The position numbers and the translations under genes were made by a program. The notes beneath the pieces were generated by a model that ran no database searches, had not been told where the DNA came from, and saw only the letters and a list, made by a program, of their open reading frames with translations. This document shows positions 1 to 9,940 of a stretch of DNA of 64,000 nucleotides, piece by piece (position 1 is the stretch's first letter; every line of letters begins with the position of its first letter). The DNA is taken from positions 62,001 through 126,000 of the forward strand of contig JASCOV010000011.1 in NCBI GenBank assembly GCA_029960045.1, in the 5' to 3' direction. This DNA comes from Flavobacteriaceae bacterium PS02293. Its GTDB lineage: Bacteria > Bacteroidota > Bacteroidia > Flavobacteriales > Weeksellaceae.

Positions 1-1430
1 AGACAGTCGCCTTCTTGCTTAATAATTGCAGGAATAAAAGAGAATCCCGCAAAATAACCACCATAACCTACAGCGTCATCTCCAGCAGAAATCCCTGCAG
101 TTACAGCACTAGAGGAAATAACAGCCACGTTTCCTGTAATATTAGGATATGAATAAGTGACCCAACTGTTTGAACCTGTAACATTGAAGGGTCCATTGGC
201 AGAAGTCAGAGTCAAAGAAACACCATTTCTTTTTACATCAATGGTTGCACCTTTTTCTGTAATGATATTAAGTTTTGTAGGAATATCCAATCTACCACCA
301 GGATTTCCATTACTCACTACATAATTCTCTTGGATAAGTCCAATTTCGTCAATCTTTTTTGGAAGATAGCAACTCAATGGCGGGATATAATTAAATCCTC
401 CCGTTGCTAGTTCTGAACTATTAGGATCTCCTGCCAATAACTGATATACATATGCATTTTTAGTAGTTTTGATATGCATATTATAATGAGTAGAACCTTG
501 TAATATGTAAGCATTATTAGGTGTAATGTAATATCCACCTGCATTAATTGTTGCTGCGGGAGTTCCAGATCCATTCAAATAGATTTGTGTATTATTTTCA
601 GTAGCAACAATGATAGCTTTTTCCATACCAACAGATAGGTTTCCATTACCTTTCATTAGAACAAACTCTTGTCCTAATTTGTCAATCGGAACCCCTTGAT
701 CCATCAAGATATCAGAACTATTGGTAGAATTGGTTGCGTATTGCCCATTGAAGTTACCATTAGTTATTGAAATGGGTTTATCTGAATCTATTTTGGCTCC
801 TATAAAACCAGTCCAGTTCTGGGTAGCACCTCCTCTACCATCTATGATGTAGGATTGACCTTTGTTAAGTGTAAAAGTAAATTGAGTTCTCCCAACACCG
901 TCAGAAAAAATAACACTTGAATTAAATCCTGTAATAGTAACACTAGTATTATCTTCAGTTGCCATGACACTTGTCATGAAATTTAGAATATTGTTGTTTG
1001 CAGTCATTGGAGCCATCACTGCTCTAAACGACGTTCCAATTCCAGCAGTCCCTTTGGAAGTTACCAATTCCCCGTGATTGAGAATAGAAAATCGCAAACT
1101 GGAATAAAATGGTCTTTCACCCTTCAGATAAATCCCTTTCGAAACTGATCTGAAAGCATCTCCAGTATTAGTTGTAATAATATAAGTACGAGGAACATTA
1201 TATTTCCCTGGATTATTTTTACTAATAGTTACAGATCCAATAACAACATTATTATTATAAATATCAACTTTAAAAGGTGTTGTCTCATTGGTTGACATAT
1301 AGACAGTTTGGTATTGATCTGGATTTGAGGTCCTATCAATCATTGGTGCAAACCAATGCTCTCTGTCTAACTGCGCAAAAGTATTTGTGGAAAAAATAAG
1401 AAATAAAAGGAATAGTAAAATTTTCTTCAT
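1..1430 (-). CDS. T9SS-type secreted protein with IgGFc-binding-like N-terminal region (3' end outside window)
   Basis: The frame is open from the ATG at 1430 to the window edge, giving the first 476 residues. It starts with a signal peptide (MKKILLFLLFLIFSTNTFAQ) followed by LDREHWFAPM, nearly the same beginning as the next gene (LDTEHWFAPM). The similarity continues along the whole visible part, with shared blocks such as NGNFNGQY, ILMDQ, IPPLSCYLPRK/IPPLSCYLPKK and GYFAGFS. This region resembles the IgGFc-binding protein N-terminal domain found in large surface adhesins. By analogy the missing C-terminus should carry a T9SS type B sorting domain, but this cannot be seen. A TACATTTG promoter element lies about 25 bases upstream. 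The substrate or ligand is unknown; a surface adhesin or structural protein is the best guess. Confidence 0.8.
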   Translation of the reverse strand, partial: MKKILLFLLFLIFSTNTFAQLDREHWFAPMIDRTSNPDQYQTVYMSTNETTPFKVDIYNNNVVIGSVTISKNNPGKYNVPRTYIITTNTGDAFRSVSKGIYLKGERPFYSSLRFSILNHGELVTSKGTAGIGTSFRAVMAPMTANNNILNFMTSVMATEDNTSVTITGFNSSVIFSDGVGRTQFTFTLNKGQSYIIDGRGGATQNWTGFIGAKIDSDKPISITNGNFNGQYATNSTNSSDILMDQGVPIDKLGQEFVLMKGNGNLSVGMEKAIIVATENNTQIYLNGSGTPAATINAGGYYITPNNAYILQGSTHYNMHIKTTKNAYVYQLLAGDPNSSELATGGFNYIPPLSCYLPKKIDEIGLIQENYVVSNGNPGGRLDIPTKLNIITEKGATIDVKRNGVSLTLTSANGPFNVTGSNSWVTYSYPNITGNVAVISSSAVTAGISAGDDAVGYGGYFAGFSFIPAIIKQEGDC

Positions 1431-1455
1431 TGTAATAGCCTAATCAATATTATTA

Positions 1456-1463
1456 CAAATGTA
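1456..1463 (-). promoter_or_regulatory. Bacteroidota -7 promoter element, TACATTTG
   Basis: On the minus strand the sequence reads TACATTTG, matching the TAnnTTTG consensus, 26 bases before the ATG at 1430. The same octamer stands at the matching place before the paralogue that starts at 4932, so the two copies probably share expression control. Confidence 0.6.
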
Positions 1464-1497
1464 GAAAAAAGGATTTTATTGCCTTATGTTTAATTTA

Positions 1498-4400
1498 TTA
1501 ATTTCTATTTTTTAACAAAATCCAGCCTGTATATTTTACCGGAGCAGAATAAATAAAGTCTTTCCATTCCAAAAGATACCAATACGAAGAGGCTGGCAAA
1601 GGTCTTCCATACTGCTTTCCGTCCCAAATGTATCTGTTATTTTTATCGCCTTCAAAAACTTTACTACCATTTCTGTTATGAATCCAGAACTTGACATCTA
1701 TCTTGGTTTCCAGAAGAGACATGTCCAAAACATCATTATAACCATCTCCATTAGGAGTTACAAGATTATAAATTTCTATAACTGAAAATTCTGCCACAAC
1801 TGGTTTACAATCATTTTTTGAGATAACATAGGCTTTGTGCGAACCAGATGGCACGTTTGTAAACACATTAGAAGCCTGATAATTAATTCCGTCTATACTA
1901 TAAGTGTAAGGTGGGTTTCCTTTTTTAGCTATTATTGTGACTGTCTTGCCTTGAATCAGGATTTCGGAAATCTCAGGCAATTCGAAAGGTGTTATTTTTA
2001 CTTTTTGCGTATAAGAACAGTTATTGAATGCTGTCAGGATTACAAAATACTCTCCTAATCCTACATCTTCCAGCGTTTGATTCTGACTTAATGATGTTGA
2101 GGGATTTTTCTCATTATACCAATCATATTTGAAAAAACCCGCACCTGCGTCCAAAGTTGTCATTTTTTCCGGACAAATCTCCTGATCTCTTAATGTTGCT
2201 GATTTCCCGGGAATTTTGATCTTCAAAGTAAGTTCTACCAATCTGTCACAAACACCGGTTTTAGAAAGCCTTACATATAATAACTGCTGAGTATTAACCA
2301 TAACTTCAGTGATATTATTACTTGCATTATTCTGAGCATCAATTTTATTTATGTAAAACTTGGCCGTTACAGAAGTATCCGCTGTAAATAAATTTATAAA
2401 GTCATCCAGGTTTTTTACCAATTTTTTGTAATCAAAATCTTCATCACAAACTTCTTTAGTTTCTGCAAGTCTGTCAACATTTACCTTAGGTCCAATTTTA
2501 AAATATATAGGAAAAAGAACAGACGCACAACCATCTGGAGATTCTACTTTCATATAGATTACCGTATCAGCAGAATAAGACCAATTATTAGGCAAGCCAA
2601 CTCCGGTTGTATTTATATTATTGGTATAATATTTTACATTACTAAAATAATTATGATCTTTTAAAAATGTATTTGTGAGTTGATCTAATTGCACATCTAT
2701 TTCACCTTCCAATTTGGCATCACAAACTTCATAAGTATTTTTGATCAATTCTGGAACCGGGAAAAATTTGAGTTCTATTTTTACTGTTCTCGCACATTTT
2801 GAGCTTTTCAATCTCACATAGACAAAACCTTCTTCGGATTTGTAACTGGAAAGATCTGAAGTTGGAATTAGATTCAAGCCTGTATCATTATCTGCATCTA
2901 ACTGGAACTTGTAATATCTTTTTTGAATGATTGATGGGTCTTCTGTAATATTAGCTTTGGTCAAATCAAATTGACCTTTCGTTGCATCTATTTTACAACC
3001 AAAGAGAAGATCATCTTTAGCAACAATATTAACATAAACCGACACTTTCACTTCTTCACAATCCGGAAGTGTAGAGACTCCGCAAAAACTGTATTTGAAA
3101 GTATCTATCCCCGAAACACCAAAAGTAGGTGTATAGTCAAAGATTTTGTTTATTTTATCAATATTAAGATTACCTTGAGTTGGCGGATCAATCACAGCTA
3201 TACTATTCCAATCTGTTACTTGACTACTACTGGACAATACTGGATTTATAGAAATCGTATCATTACAACTACTGGTACTCAATGTTGAAGTAGTTGGACA
3301 GTTCAAGAGTTTGAATTCTGGAGTTGTTACCTTCAGACAGGCACTTCCTTTAACTTCTGCCGTATAAACTCCCGATTTGCTCGGTTTGAAAAGATAAGTT
3401 GTTGCGCCTACAATTGGCTCGGGAAGACCTGTTAACTCATTTCTTACAAACCATTGGTAAGAATCATAGCCTTCCGGCAACTCCAGTATAATATCCGGAA
3501 TACAAGTTCCTTCTTTTTTTACAATAAACGGTATTGCAGAAAAACCCGCAAAATAACCAGCATAACCCATATTTGCTCTGTCGCCACCTGCAAGACCTAC
3601 GTTGATTGCTTTATCTGATTCTACTGTAATATTTCCTGCTATGTTAGGGACTGAATAAGTTTCCCAAGTAGTATTACCATCGAGTGTATAAGGGCCATAT
3701 CCTAACGCTGGATCTATCTCTACTCCATTTATCTTAACTTTTGCACCTAATTGTGTTATGATATTAAGTTTTACATCATTTGCATCTGCGTAAGGATCTA
3801 CTTTATCTACATATCCAATCTCATCCACTTTTCTCGGGAGATAACAACTAAGAGGTGGAATAAAATTCATACTGCCAGTTGCAGTACTAGTACTAACTCC
3901 ACCTAAAACTTGATAAACATAAACGTTTTCTGATGTCTTAATATAAAGATTATAATGATTTGCACTTTTTTTAGAATAAAAAGTATCTGGTACAAAGTAG
4001 TAATCTCCTTCATTAATAATTTTGACAGGCATCGTGCCATTATTAATATAGATCTGCGTATTATTTTTGGTAGCAACGATAACAGCTCTTTCCATTCCAT
4101 CATTCGTAATATTATCCCCAATACCTTTTATAACTCCCATTCCGCTAATGATCCCAAATTCATTTCCAAGATTTTCTATAGGAACAGATTGATCCATCAA
4201 TATATCTGACCCTGCCGAATTAACAACATACTGCCCATTGAAGTTACCGTTTGTCATAGAAATTGGTTTATCAGCAGTGATTTTAGCCCCAATAAATCCA
4301 TCACTGTTAGAAGCTCCACCATAAGATCTCGCATCTGCGATATAAGACTGCCCTTTGTTCAAAGTAACACTAATACTTGTAGGAGTTCCTAACTCACTGA

Positions 4401-4932
4401 AATAAACATCTTTCTTTAAATCACTTATTGTAACAGTCGTCCCATCCTCAGTGGCAATAAAACTGACAGATGCACCAACCATACTACCAGAAAAAGCATT
4501 AGGAGCCATTACAGTATAAAATTCTTTACCCAATCCAATAGCTCCCTTTGATGTTAAAATCTCGGCATGATTTACCATTCCAAACCTTAGATTAGCAAAG
4601 AATCTTCTGTCACCTTTAACATTCAAACCTTTATTCGTTACTTTAAGTACCTCTAGCCAATCATTTTCAAAATCTACAATAAGATATTGTCTTGGAATAT
4701 AAACGTATTGAGGATTACCTTTACTGATAATAGATTGACCTATAAGCGTATTATTACTGTAGATATAAACAGTAAAAGGTGTTGTATCGTTGGTAGATAA
4801 ATATAGATATTGATAAGAACCACCATTGCTTTGCCCATCATACATAGGAGCAAACCAATGTTCTGTATCTAACTGTCCAAATAATTTAGTAGAAAAAACA
4901 ATAATTAGGAAGAACTGTAGAATTTTCTTCAT
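1498..4932 (-). CDS. T9SS type B sorting domain protein with IgGFc-binding-like N-terminal region
   Basis: 1144 residues. A signal peptide (about 1-19, ending LFGQ) is followed by a region like the IgGFc-binding N-terminal domain (to about residue 480), then several weakly similar beta-rich segments with paired cysteines. The last ~89 residues start NLVTPNGDGYNDVLD and contain WDGK and the end WILLKNRN; this is the gliding-motility-associated type B sorting domain (TIGR04131-like) that targets proteins to the type IX secretion system. It is a paralogue of the partial gene on its downstream side and shares the sorting tail with the next gene upstream. Its own TAnnTTTG promoter lies at 4957-4964. 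Probably exported and surface-attached or released; the ligand is unknown. Confidence is high for secretion type and low for function. Confidence 0.85.
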   Translation of the reverse strand: MKKILQFFLIIVFSTKLFGQLDTEHWFAPMYDGQSNGGSYQYLYLSTNDTTPFTVYIYSNNTLIGQSIISKGNPQYVYIPRQYLIVDFENDWLEVLKVTNKGLNVKGDRRFFANLRFGMVNHAEILTSKGAIGLGKEFYTVMAPNAFSGSMVGASVSFIATEDGTTVTISDLKKDVYFSELGTPTSISVTLNKGQSYIADARSYGGASNSDGFIGAKITADKPISMTNGNFNGQYVVNSAGSDILMDQSVPIENLGNEFGIISGMGVIKGIGDNITNDGMERAVIVATKNNTQIYINNGTMPVKIINEGDYYFVPDTFYSKKSANHYNLYIKTSENVYVYQVLGGVSTSTATGSMNFIPPLSCYLPRKVDEIGYVDKVDPYADANDVKLNIITQLGAKVKINGVEIDPALGYGPYTLDGNTTWETYSVPNIAGNITVESDKAINVGLAGGDRANMGYAGYFAGFSAIPFIVKKEGTCIPDIILELPEGYDSYQWFVRNELTGLPEPIVGATTYLFKPSKSGVYTAEVKGSACLKVTTPEFKLLNCPTTSTLSTSSCNDTISINPVLSSSSQVTDWNSIAVIDPPTQGNLNIDKINKIFDYTPTFGVSGIDTFKYSFCGVSTLPDCEEVKVSVYVNIVAKDDLLFGCKIDATKGQFDLTKANITEDPSIIQKRYYKFQLDADNDTGLNLIPTSDLSSYKSEEGFVYVRLKSSKCARTVKIELKFFPVPELIKNTYEVCDAKLEGEIDVQLDQLTNTFLKDHNYFSNVKYYTNNINTTGVGLPNNWSYSADTVIYMKVESPDGCASVLFPIYFKIGPKVNVDRLAETKEVCDEDFDYKKLVKNLDDFINLFTADTSVTAKFYINKIDAQNNASNNITEVMVNTQQLLYVRLSKTGVCDRLVELTLKIKIPGKSATLRDQEICPEKMTTLDAGAGFFKYDWYNEKNPSTSLSQNQTLEDVGLGEYFVILTAFNNCSYTQKVKITPFELPEISEILIQGKTVTIIAKKGNPPYTYSIDGINYQASNVFTNVPSGSHKAYVISKNDCKPVVAEFSVIEIYNLVTPNGDGYNDVLDMSLLETKIDVKFWIHNRNGSKVFEGDKNNRYIWDGKQYGRPLPASSYWYLLEWKDFIYSAPVKYTGWILLKNRN

Positions 4933-4956
4933 CTGTACTTTGGTTATTAGTTTTTA

Positions 4957-4964
4957 CAAATGTA
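4957..4964 (-). promoter_or_regulatory. -7 promoter element, TACATTTG
   Basis: Minus-strand TACATTTG, 25 bases before the ATG at 4932. It is identical to the element before the downstream paralogue at 1456-1463. Confidence 0.55.
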
Positions 4965-4994
4965 GAAAAAAAAGAACTTTCTGAGATTACTTTA

Positions 4995-7346
4995 CTAATT
5001 TCTATTTTTCAAAAGTATCCAGCCAGAAAACTGCACTCTTTGAGGATTTCCGGATTCATTCCATTCTATGATATACCAATAGGTTGAAGTAGGCAGCATT
5101 CTACCATTGAACGCTCCGTCCCAAACAAATTGATTATTAGTATCACCTTTGAAAACTAAAATACCGTATCTATCATAGATTTCAAATCTTGGTTCTAGTT
5201 TTGTCAATAGGGAAGAATAATTGATAACATCATTAATACCATCATGATTAGGAGTAATGATATTTTGGATATTAATCAATGAAAAATCTTTAGTAACTAC
5301 AAAACAAGCATTTGTATCCTGAACAGAAACTGTATGACTTCCCAAATCCACATTCGTAAAAATATTGGATGATTGATAACTACCATTATCCAAGGAATAT
5401 TGATAAGGTGGAGTTCCGCCTGAAGCCAATACTGTAACCGTTGTTCCTTCTATCAATACATTATCTATTACCGGATCTATTGCCTCTAAAATTTTCACTG
5501 ACTGTTTGTAACTACAATCATTTGGAAAAGGTGCAGTCAGTATTACAAAATAATTACCTACACCCAAGGTTATTGTTGGTTTATTACCAATCGAAACTGT
5601 GGGAGCTGCTTCATCATACCAATCATATGTGGTAAAACCAAGACCTGCATCCAAAACTTTGGTTTCACCTTTGCAAATACTAATTGGAGAACTAGGTAAA
5701 GAAGTTGATTTTTTCGGTTGTTTGAAAATGAATTTTACCTCTTTATAATTAGGACAAGATCCTGCTTTTTCTATTCTAATAAAAAAAGATCTGCTGGCTG
5801 TAATAGTTTGCAAACTAGTAATAGTAGAAGCTCCACCAGCTTTTGCCTGCGCTTCTGTTGAAAAATAAGTTGGAGTAACACCCGTTTCATTTGTTATTTC
5901 TGTGATATAATCTGCAAGATTTATTTGCTCACTTCCACTGAGGTCATTATCACAAATATCATAAGGTGTAACTGGTTTTACAGTAAGTTTATTTCCATAA
6001 TAAAATTGAACTGGATAAATTTTCGGAGTACAAGAAAACGCACCAATGCTCACATATAAAGTCTGAGGGTTACTAGTAAAAACAAAATCAATATCAGGAT
6101 CAATTGGTGTTGCAGTTGGAGATAAGCTGGAATAATAAGATATCTTGAAATTCCTTGAAAAATTGGTTAAAATCTGATAATTAAAATCTGATAATTTCGC
6201 AGAATATTTCCCATCAAAATTAGAATCACAAATCGGAATTGATGCTGTATTAACAATTGCAACTGGTGCTTTTTCGATTTTCACATTGCCTTCCAATTTA
6301 CATCCACTTCCTAAAACTACTTTCAAGCTGAAATCGCCTTCCTCATTTACAACATCATAATAAGCCTGAGTAGGAGGAACCGTAGTAATTGCAACTCCAT
6401 TTTTGAACCAAGAATATTTTGCTGTTGGATCACTAAGTATTGGATTGGGTTGTATTCTGTAGGGTACATTTTCACAAAGTGGGTCCTCATTATCAATGGT
6501 TAAATCATTCCCAATATTGATGTTTCCTGTAAAACTACCCGCTCTCAAAAAAACGCCCGAATCATACAGGGCATTTCCCTGATCGGCAACCACAAGTTTT
6601 ATATGATATTTCTGACCAGGAACAACATCTGTCTTTGCTGTTAAAACTGTTGTTTGTCCATTAAAACTAATTGGACTGCCATCTGGATTATAATGCCCAA
6701 AATAAGTACCATTAACTTCCGGACATTTACCGCCGGCTCCCCTTACATTATTAGAAGTAATGGGAATATTAGTTCCGGGAATAACAGCAATATTTTGATA
6801 TTCAGTATCCGTAATTTTTTTTATTAGAAAAGCAAATCCATCTGTGTAACCACAAGTCCCCGGATCAAGTTGTCTCAGATACTGTTCCGAAAGAAACATA
6901 TAATCAAAACTAATTTTATCGCTTTGATTTGAAATAAAGTCAAATTCCAAAATGGTTGCATTAGTCGTATTACCGATATTGGCACCTTTTTCCAGATCGG
7001 GATCTCCACCCCATCCAGGCGCTGTACTACTCTGAATTCCGGTAAAAACACCAACAGATTCCGAAATCTTACCTGATGAAAGTATAATACCCTCATCCAT
7101 TTCGAAAACACTTCCATTTTTATTAAAATATCCGAAGCTAGAATCTCCAGTTCCAAAATTACCGCCAACTACACTAACATTATCTACCGTTATACAACTG
7201 GCATTTTGAGGACCAATCAGAATATCTTTTACCAATTGTTCTGCTGTATAAGTATTATGTACAGATATGTATTGAGCTTTGGTCGTATTAATAAAAATCA
7301 GACTTGAAAAACAAAGCAATAATTGGAAAAATCTAGAACGTATCAT
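4995..7346 (-). CDS. Choice-of-anchor L domain protein with T9SS type B sorting domain
   Basis: 783 residues. A signal peptide (1-24, ending TTKA-Q) leads into a region of about 30-265 with the layout of 'choice-of-anchor L' domains: YTAEQLVKDILIG, a glycine-rich GNFGTGDSSFGYF segment, GIILSSG, EFDFI and LSEQY. The middle holds beta-sandwich-like repeats with conserved cysteines. The C-terminal ~89 residues (NIITPNHDGINDVINY ... WDGAFNGR ... WILLKNRN) are a type B T9SS sorting domain almost identical at its end to that of the neighbouring gene. The three neighbours therefore form a block of cell-surface proteins, possibly concerned with adhesion or gliding-type surface structures; that role is inference. 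The ATG at 7346 is preceded by TAAATTTG at 7365-7372. Confidence 0.85.
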   Translation of the reverse strand: MIRSRFFQLLLCFSSLIFINTTKAQYISVHNTYTAEQLVKDILIGPQNASCITVDNVSVVGGNFGTGDSSFGYFNKNGSVFEMDEGIILSSGKISESVGVFTGIQSSTAPGWGGDPDLEKGANIGNTTNATILEFDFISNQSDKISFDYMFLSEQYLRQLDPGTCGYTDGFAFLIKKITDTEYQNIAVIPGTNIPITSNNVRGAGGKCPEVNGTYFGHYNPDGSPISFNGQTTVLTAKTDVVPGQKYHIKLVVADQGNALYDSGVFLRAGSFTGNINIGNDLTIDNEDPLCENVPYRIQPNPILSDPTAKYSWFKNGVAITTVPPTQAYYDVVNEEGDFSLKVVLGSGCKLEGNVKIEKAPVAIVNTASIPICDSNFDGKYSAKLSDFNYQILTNFSRNFKISYYSSLSPTATPIDPDIDFVFTSNPQTLYVSIGAFSCTPKIYPVQFYYGNKLTVKPVTPYDICDNDLSGSEQINLADYITEITNETGVTPTYFSTEAQAKAGGASTITSLQTITASRSFFIRIEKAGSCPNYKEVKFIFKQPKKSTSLPSSPISICKGETKVLDAGLGFTTYDWYDEAAPTVSIGNKPTITLGVGNYFVILTAPFPNDCSYKQSVKILEAIDPVIDNVLIEGTTVTVLASGGTPPYQYSLDNGSYQSSNIFTNVDLGSHTVSVQDTNACFVVTKDFSLINIQNIITPNHDGINDVINYSSLLTKLEPRFEIYDRYGILVFKGDTNNQFVWDGAFNGRMLPTSTYWYIIEWNESGNPQRVQFSGWILLKNRN

Positions 7347-7389
7347 TTAACATAATATGGAGTGCAAATTTACTTCTAAATATGATAAC

Positions 7390-7421
7390 AAAAAATCCTG
7401 CTATAAAAATATAGCAGGATT
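7390..7421 (-). terminator. Rho-independent terminator of tsf
   Basis: A perfect 12-bp inverted repeat AATCCTGCTATA/TATAGCAGGATT with a short A-rich loop. On the minus strand it is followed by a run of T. It lies just after the tsf stop codon. Confidence 0.85.
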
Positions 7422-7445
7422 AATATTATTTATTCTTAATCTTAA

Positions 7446-8273
7446 TTAAGCAAGAGCAACTCTTACGAATCCTGTTACTTTAAGATCAGCATTTACAGAT
7501 TTTACATAATCAGCAACAGAAACAGAACTGTCTTTGATAAAATCTTGGTGTACCAAAGTATTATCTTTGTAGAATCTCTGCATTTTACCTTTCAAGATAT
7601 TATCGATAATGTTTGCAGGTTTTCCTTCTTCAGTCAATTTATGTCTTTCGATTTCCAATTCTTTGTCGATTGTTTCCTGAGAAACAGCAGTCTCATCAAG
7701 TGCAATTGGGTTCATTGCAGCAACCTGCATCGAAACAGATTTTGCAGCTTCGTCAGCTCCGTCAACTTTTGCAGAAAGAGAAGTGATAGAAGCAATTTTG
7801 TTTCCAGCGTGGATGTAAGCTCCCAAGAAAGCACCTTCGATTCTTTCGAATGCACCAATCTCGATTTTCTCACCGATAACTCCAGTTTGCTCGATTAATT
7901 TTTCAGCAACAGTCAATCCGTGGAAATCTGTAGCCAATAATTCTTCTTTAGTAGCAGCAAAAATTGCCATTTCAGCGATTTCATAAGCCAACTCGATGAA
8001 AGCTTCGTTTTTAGCAACGAAATCAGTTTCACTGTTCAAAGAAATAATAACCCCTAAAGTGTTATCTTCGTTTACTCTAGCGATAACTGCACCTTCAGAA
8101 GAATCTCTGTCAGCTCTGTTAGCAGCTACTTTTTGTCCTTTTTTTCTAAGGATATCGATTGCTTTTTCGAAATCTCCTTCAGCTTCTACTAAAGCTTTTT
8201 TGCAGTCCATCATTCCTGCACCTGTTGTGTTTCTTAACTTTGCTACGTCTGCAGCTACTGGTGTATAAGACAT
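7446..8273 (-). CDS. tsf: Translation elongation factor Ts
   Basis: 275 residues, normal length. EF-Ts is the guanine nucleotide exchange factor of EF-Tu. The N-terminal UBA-like segment (VAKLRNTTGAGMMDCKKAL) and the signature TDFVAKNEAF near residue 83 are both present, followed by the dimerisation-type core. In many bacteria tsf follows rpsB in one operon. Here no rpsB is found upstream: the 233 bases before the start hold only a promoter (TATATTTG at 8331-8338), and the next gene runs the other way. tsf also has a strong terminator directly downstream, so it is predicted to be a single-gene unit. Confidence 0.97.
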   Translation of the reverse strand: MSYTPVAADVAKLRNTTGAGMMDCKKALVEAEGDFEKAIDILRKKGQKVAANRADRDSSEGAVIARVNEDNTLGVIISLNSETDFVAKNEAFIELAYEIAEMAIFAATKEELLATDFHGLTVAEKLIEQTGVIGEKIEIGAFERIEGAFLGAYIHAGNKIASITSLSAKVDGADEAAKSVSMQVAAMNPIALDETAVSQETIDKELEIERHKLTEEGKPANIIDNILKGKMQRFYKDNTLVHQDFIKDSSVSVADYVKSVNADLKVTGFVRVALA

Positions 8274-8330
8274 AATATTGATTATTTTTTATTTTAATTT
8301 TATTTTCTCACCTTCATTTTTTTCCGCGTG

Positions 8331-8338
8331 CAAATATA
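8331..8338 (-). promoter_or_regulatory. -7 promoter element of tsf, TATATTTG
   Basis: Minus-strand TATATTTG, matching TAnnTTTG, 58 bases before the tsf ATG. It supports independent transcription of tsf. Confidence 0.6.
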
Positions 8339-8506
8339 GTGATTTTTATAAAAAATAATACACATAAATATTCTTAATAAAACAGAATTAATGTAGTCTT
8401 TTTAAAATTAAACCAATGGACTTATTATTTAATTATTATAAAATTCTAATTAATTAACAAGATTTAATTTATTTTTACGTTTCAAATCAAACAGATTATA
8501 TTTATA

Positions 8507-9064
8507 ATGAAGAAGATATTGTTACTTTTACTTTTCACAATGGGGTTTTCTGCATTTTCACAGAGTGTTTTCGAAGCAAAAACAAGCACAGACAGAGCAG
8601 TTGTGGAAAAATTCATCAGAAACAACCCAAGTCACCCAGCTGTTGCTGAGCTGAAAAAAAGATTACCTTCACTTTCTTATGGAGGATCTTCCCCTGTTGC
8701 AAAACCGACCATTACCCAAATGACGGAAAAGAAAATTGAAAAAACATCAACCGTAGGAACAACCGCGGCAAAAGGAGAGCCCTCGGAACAAGCAAAGAAT
8801 ACAGCTGCCGTGCTTACAAATCTTTTCAATAATGACCCTAACAAAAAAGAAGCAATCATACAGTTTGTAAACAAATCAAAATGTATTCTTGTCATTAAAA
8901 TTAGTGGTAAAAAATTCTATAACTTATCTGTTCCCGCAAACGGTCAAAATTACATTCTGGTTGAAAAAGGAAATTACAATGTTTCAACTTCTATCTGTGA
9001 TGCCATTTACAATCAGAACAAAGCCTTTACAAAAGATCTTATCATTACACTAAACGCAGGGTAA
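8507..9064 (+). CDS. Secreted protein of unknown function (DUF6759-like)
   Basis: 185 residues. A signal peptide (MKKILLLLLFTMGFSAFSQ) is followed by a short region with a repeated 'IRNNPSHPAVAELKKRL' look and a low-complexity linker (about 60-105). The compact C-terminal domain (about 110-185) contains NKSKCILVIKISGKKFYNLSVPANGQNYILVEKGNY. The C-terminal part resembles DUF6759, seen in Chryseobacterium-type genomes; this is from memory and tentative. No catalytic motif is visible. It is followed after ~47 bases by another secreted protein gene on the same strand, so the two may be co-transcribed. Confidence 0.75.
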   Translation: MKKILLLLLFTMGFSAFSQSVFEAKTSTDRAVVEKFIRNNPSHPAVAELKKRLPSLSYGGSSPVAKPTITQMTEKKIEKTSTVGTTAAKGEPSEQAKNTAAVLTNLFNNDPNKKEAIIQFVNKSKCILVIKISGKKFYNLSVPANGQNYILVEKGNYNVSTSICDAIYNQNKAFTKDLIITLNAG

Positions 9065-9111
9065 ACTTCATATTTTCAAATAATTCCAATATTGATTAAA
9101 AACATAATTTA

Positions 9112-9876
9112 TTGAAGTTCTTATCACTCATATTAATATTCATTTCAACTCTGTTTTTTCCCCAAAAAAGAATTGGATTGGATTCTCTGCAGGCAAAGGA
9201 TGCGCAGGAATTACTGGGAGATGATTATGGAAGCATTTATTTGTATAAGAACAAAGATCTTAGTTTTACAAAATACGATTCACTTGGTTCGCAATTAGGA
9301 AAATTAATGCTGACTTTCCCTTACAAGATCCAAAGTGTAACAAATCCACTTAACATTGTCATGTTTTCAGAAAATGCTCAGGAAATTAAATTTCTGGATC
9401 AGAATCTGAATGAAATTCAAAAAATCAATCTAAGTCTTAATTTCGGTTTTATAAAAGCAGTTTATGCAGAAGACCTTCAGTTTGCATGGATGCTGGATGA
9501 TAGCAACAAAATTCTTTTTCAATATAATTTCCGAAGCAGTTCCACAATCAGTTCTTTTCCTTTTAATATCAATCTGCAATCGCTGAAGGATTTTTTAGTA
9601 TATAATAATAGAATATATATTCTAAGAGAAAACACTTTTGAAGTTTACAACACCAAAGCGACACTACTCTATTCTTCTCCGATTTCTAATGCAAGAAAAC
9701 TTCGAAGAATCAACAATGATATTTTGATATTCGGAAGCCAAACTGTTAACAAATTTGACGGTAAAACATTATCCGAAATCTTCAAAAACGAAAGCGCAAA
9801 AATTGTGGATAAAAATAACGCCGGATTTTTGGCACTCATAAAAGACAAGCTATATCTTTACAACTTAAAAGATTGA
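9112..9876 (+). CDS. Exported protein of unknown function, beta-propeller-like
   Basis: 254 residues from a TTG start; no ATG fits upstream or near it. The TTG gives a plausible signal peptide (MKFLSLILIFISTLFFPQ). The rest is made of repeated short strands (SIYLYKNKDLSFTKYD, IVMFSENAQEIKFLD, FAWMLDDSNKILFQYN, ILIFGSQTVNKFDG), a pattern suggesting a WD40/YVTN-like beta-propeller; this is inference without a match. It stands directly upstream of the deoxynucleoside kinase gene (64-base gap) and could be in its transcript. The function is not known. Confidence 0.7.
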   Translation: MKFLSLILIFISTLFFPQKRIGLDSLQAKDAQELLGDDYGSIYLYKNKDLSFTKYDSLGSQLGKLMLTFPYKIQSVTNPLNIVMFSENAQEIKFLDQNLNEIQKINLSLNFGFIKAVYAEDLQFAWMLDDSNKILFQYNFRSSSTISSFPFNINLQSLKDFLVYNNRIYILRENTFEVYNTKATLLYSSPISNARKLRRINNDILIFGSQTVNKFDGKTLSEIFKNESAKIVDKNNAGFLALIKDKLYLYNLKD

Positions 9877-9940
9877 TGATTCGAAAATCATTTTGTAATT
9901 TTTTAATCTCTTAATTTTTTAATCATTTAATTAATAAAGA

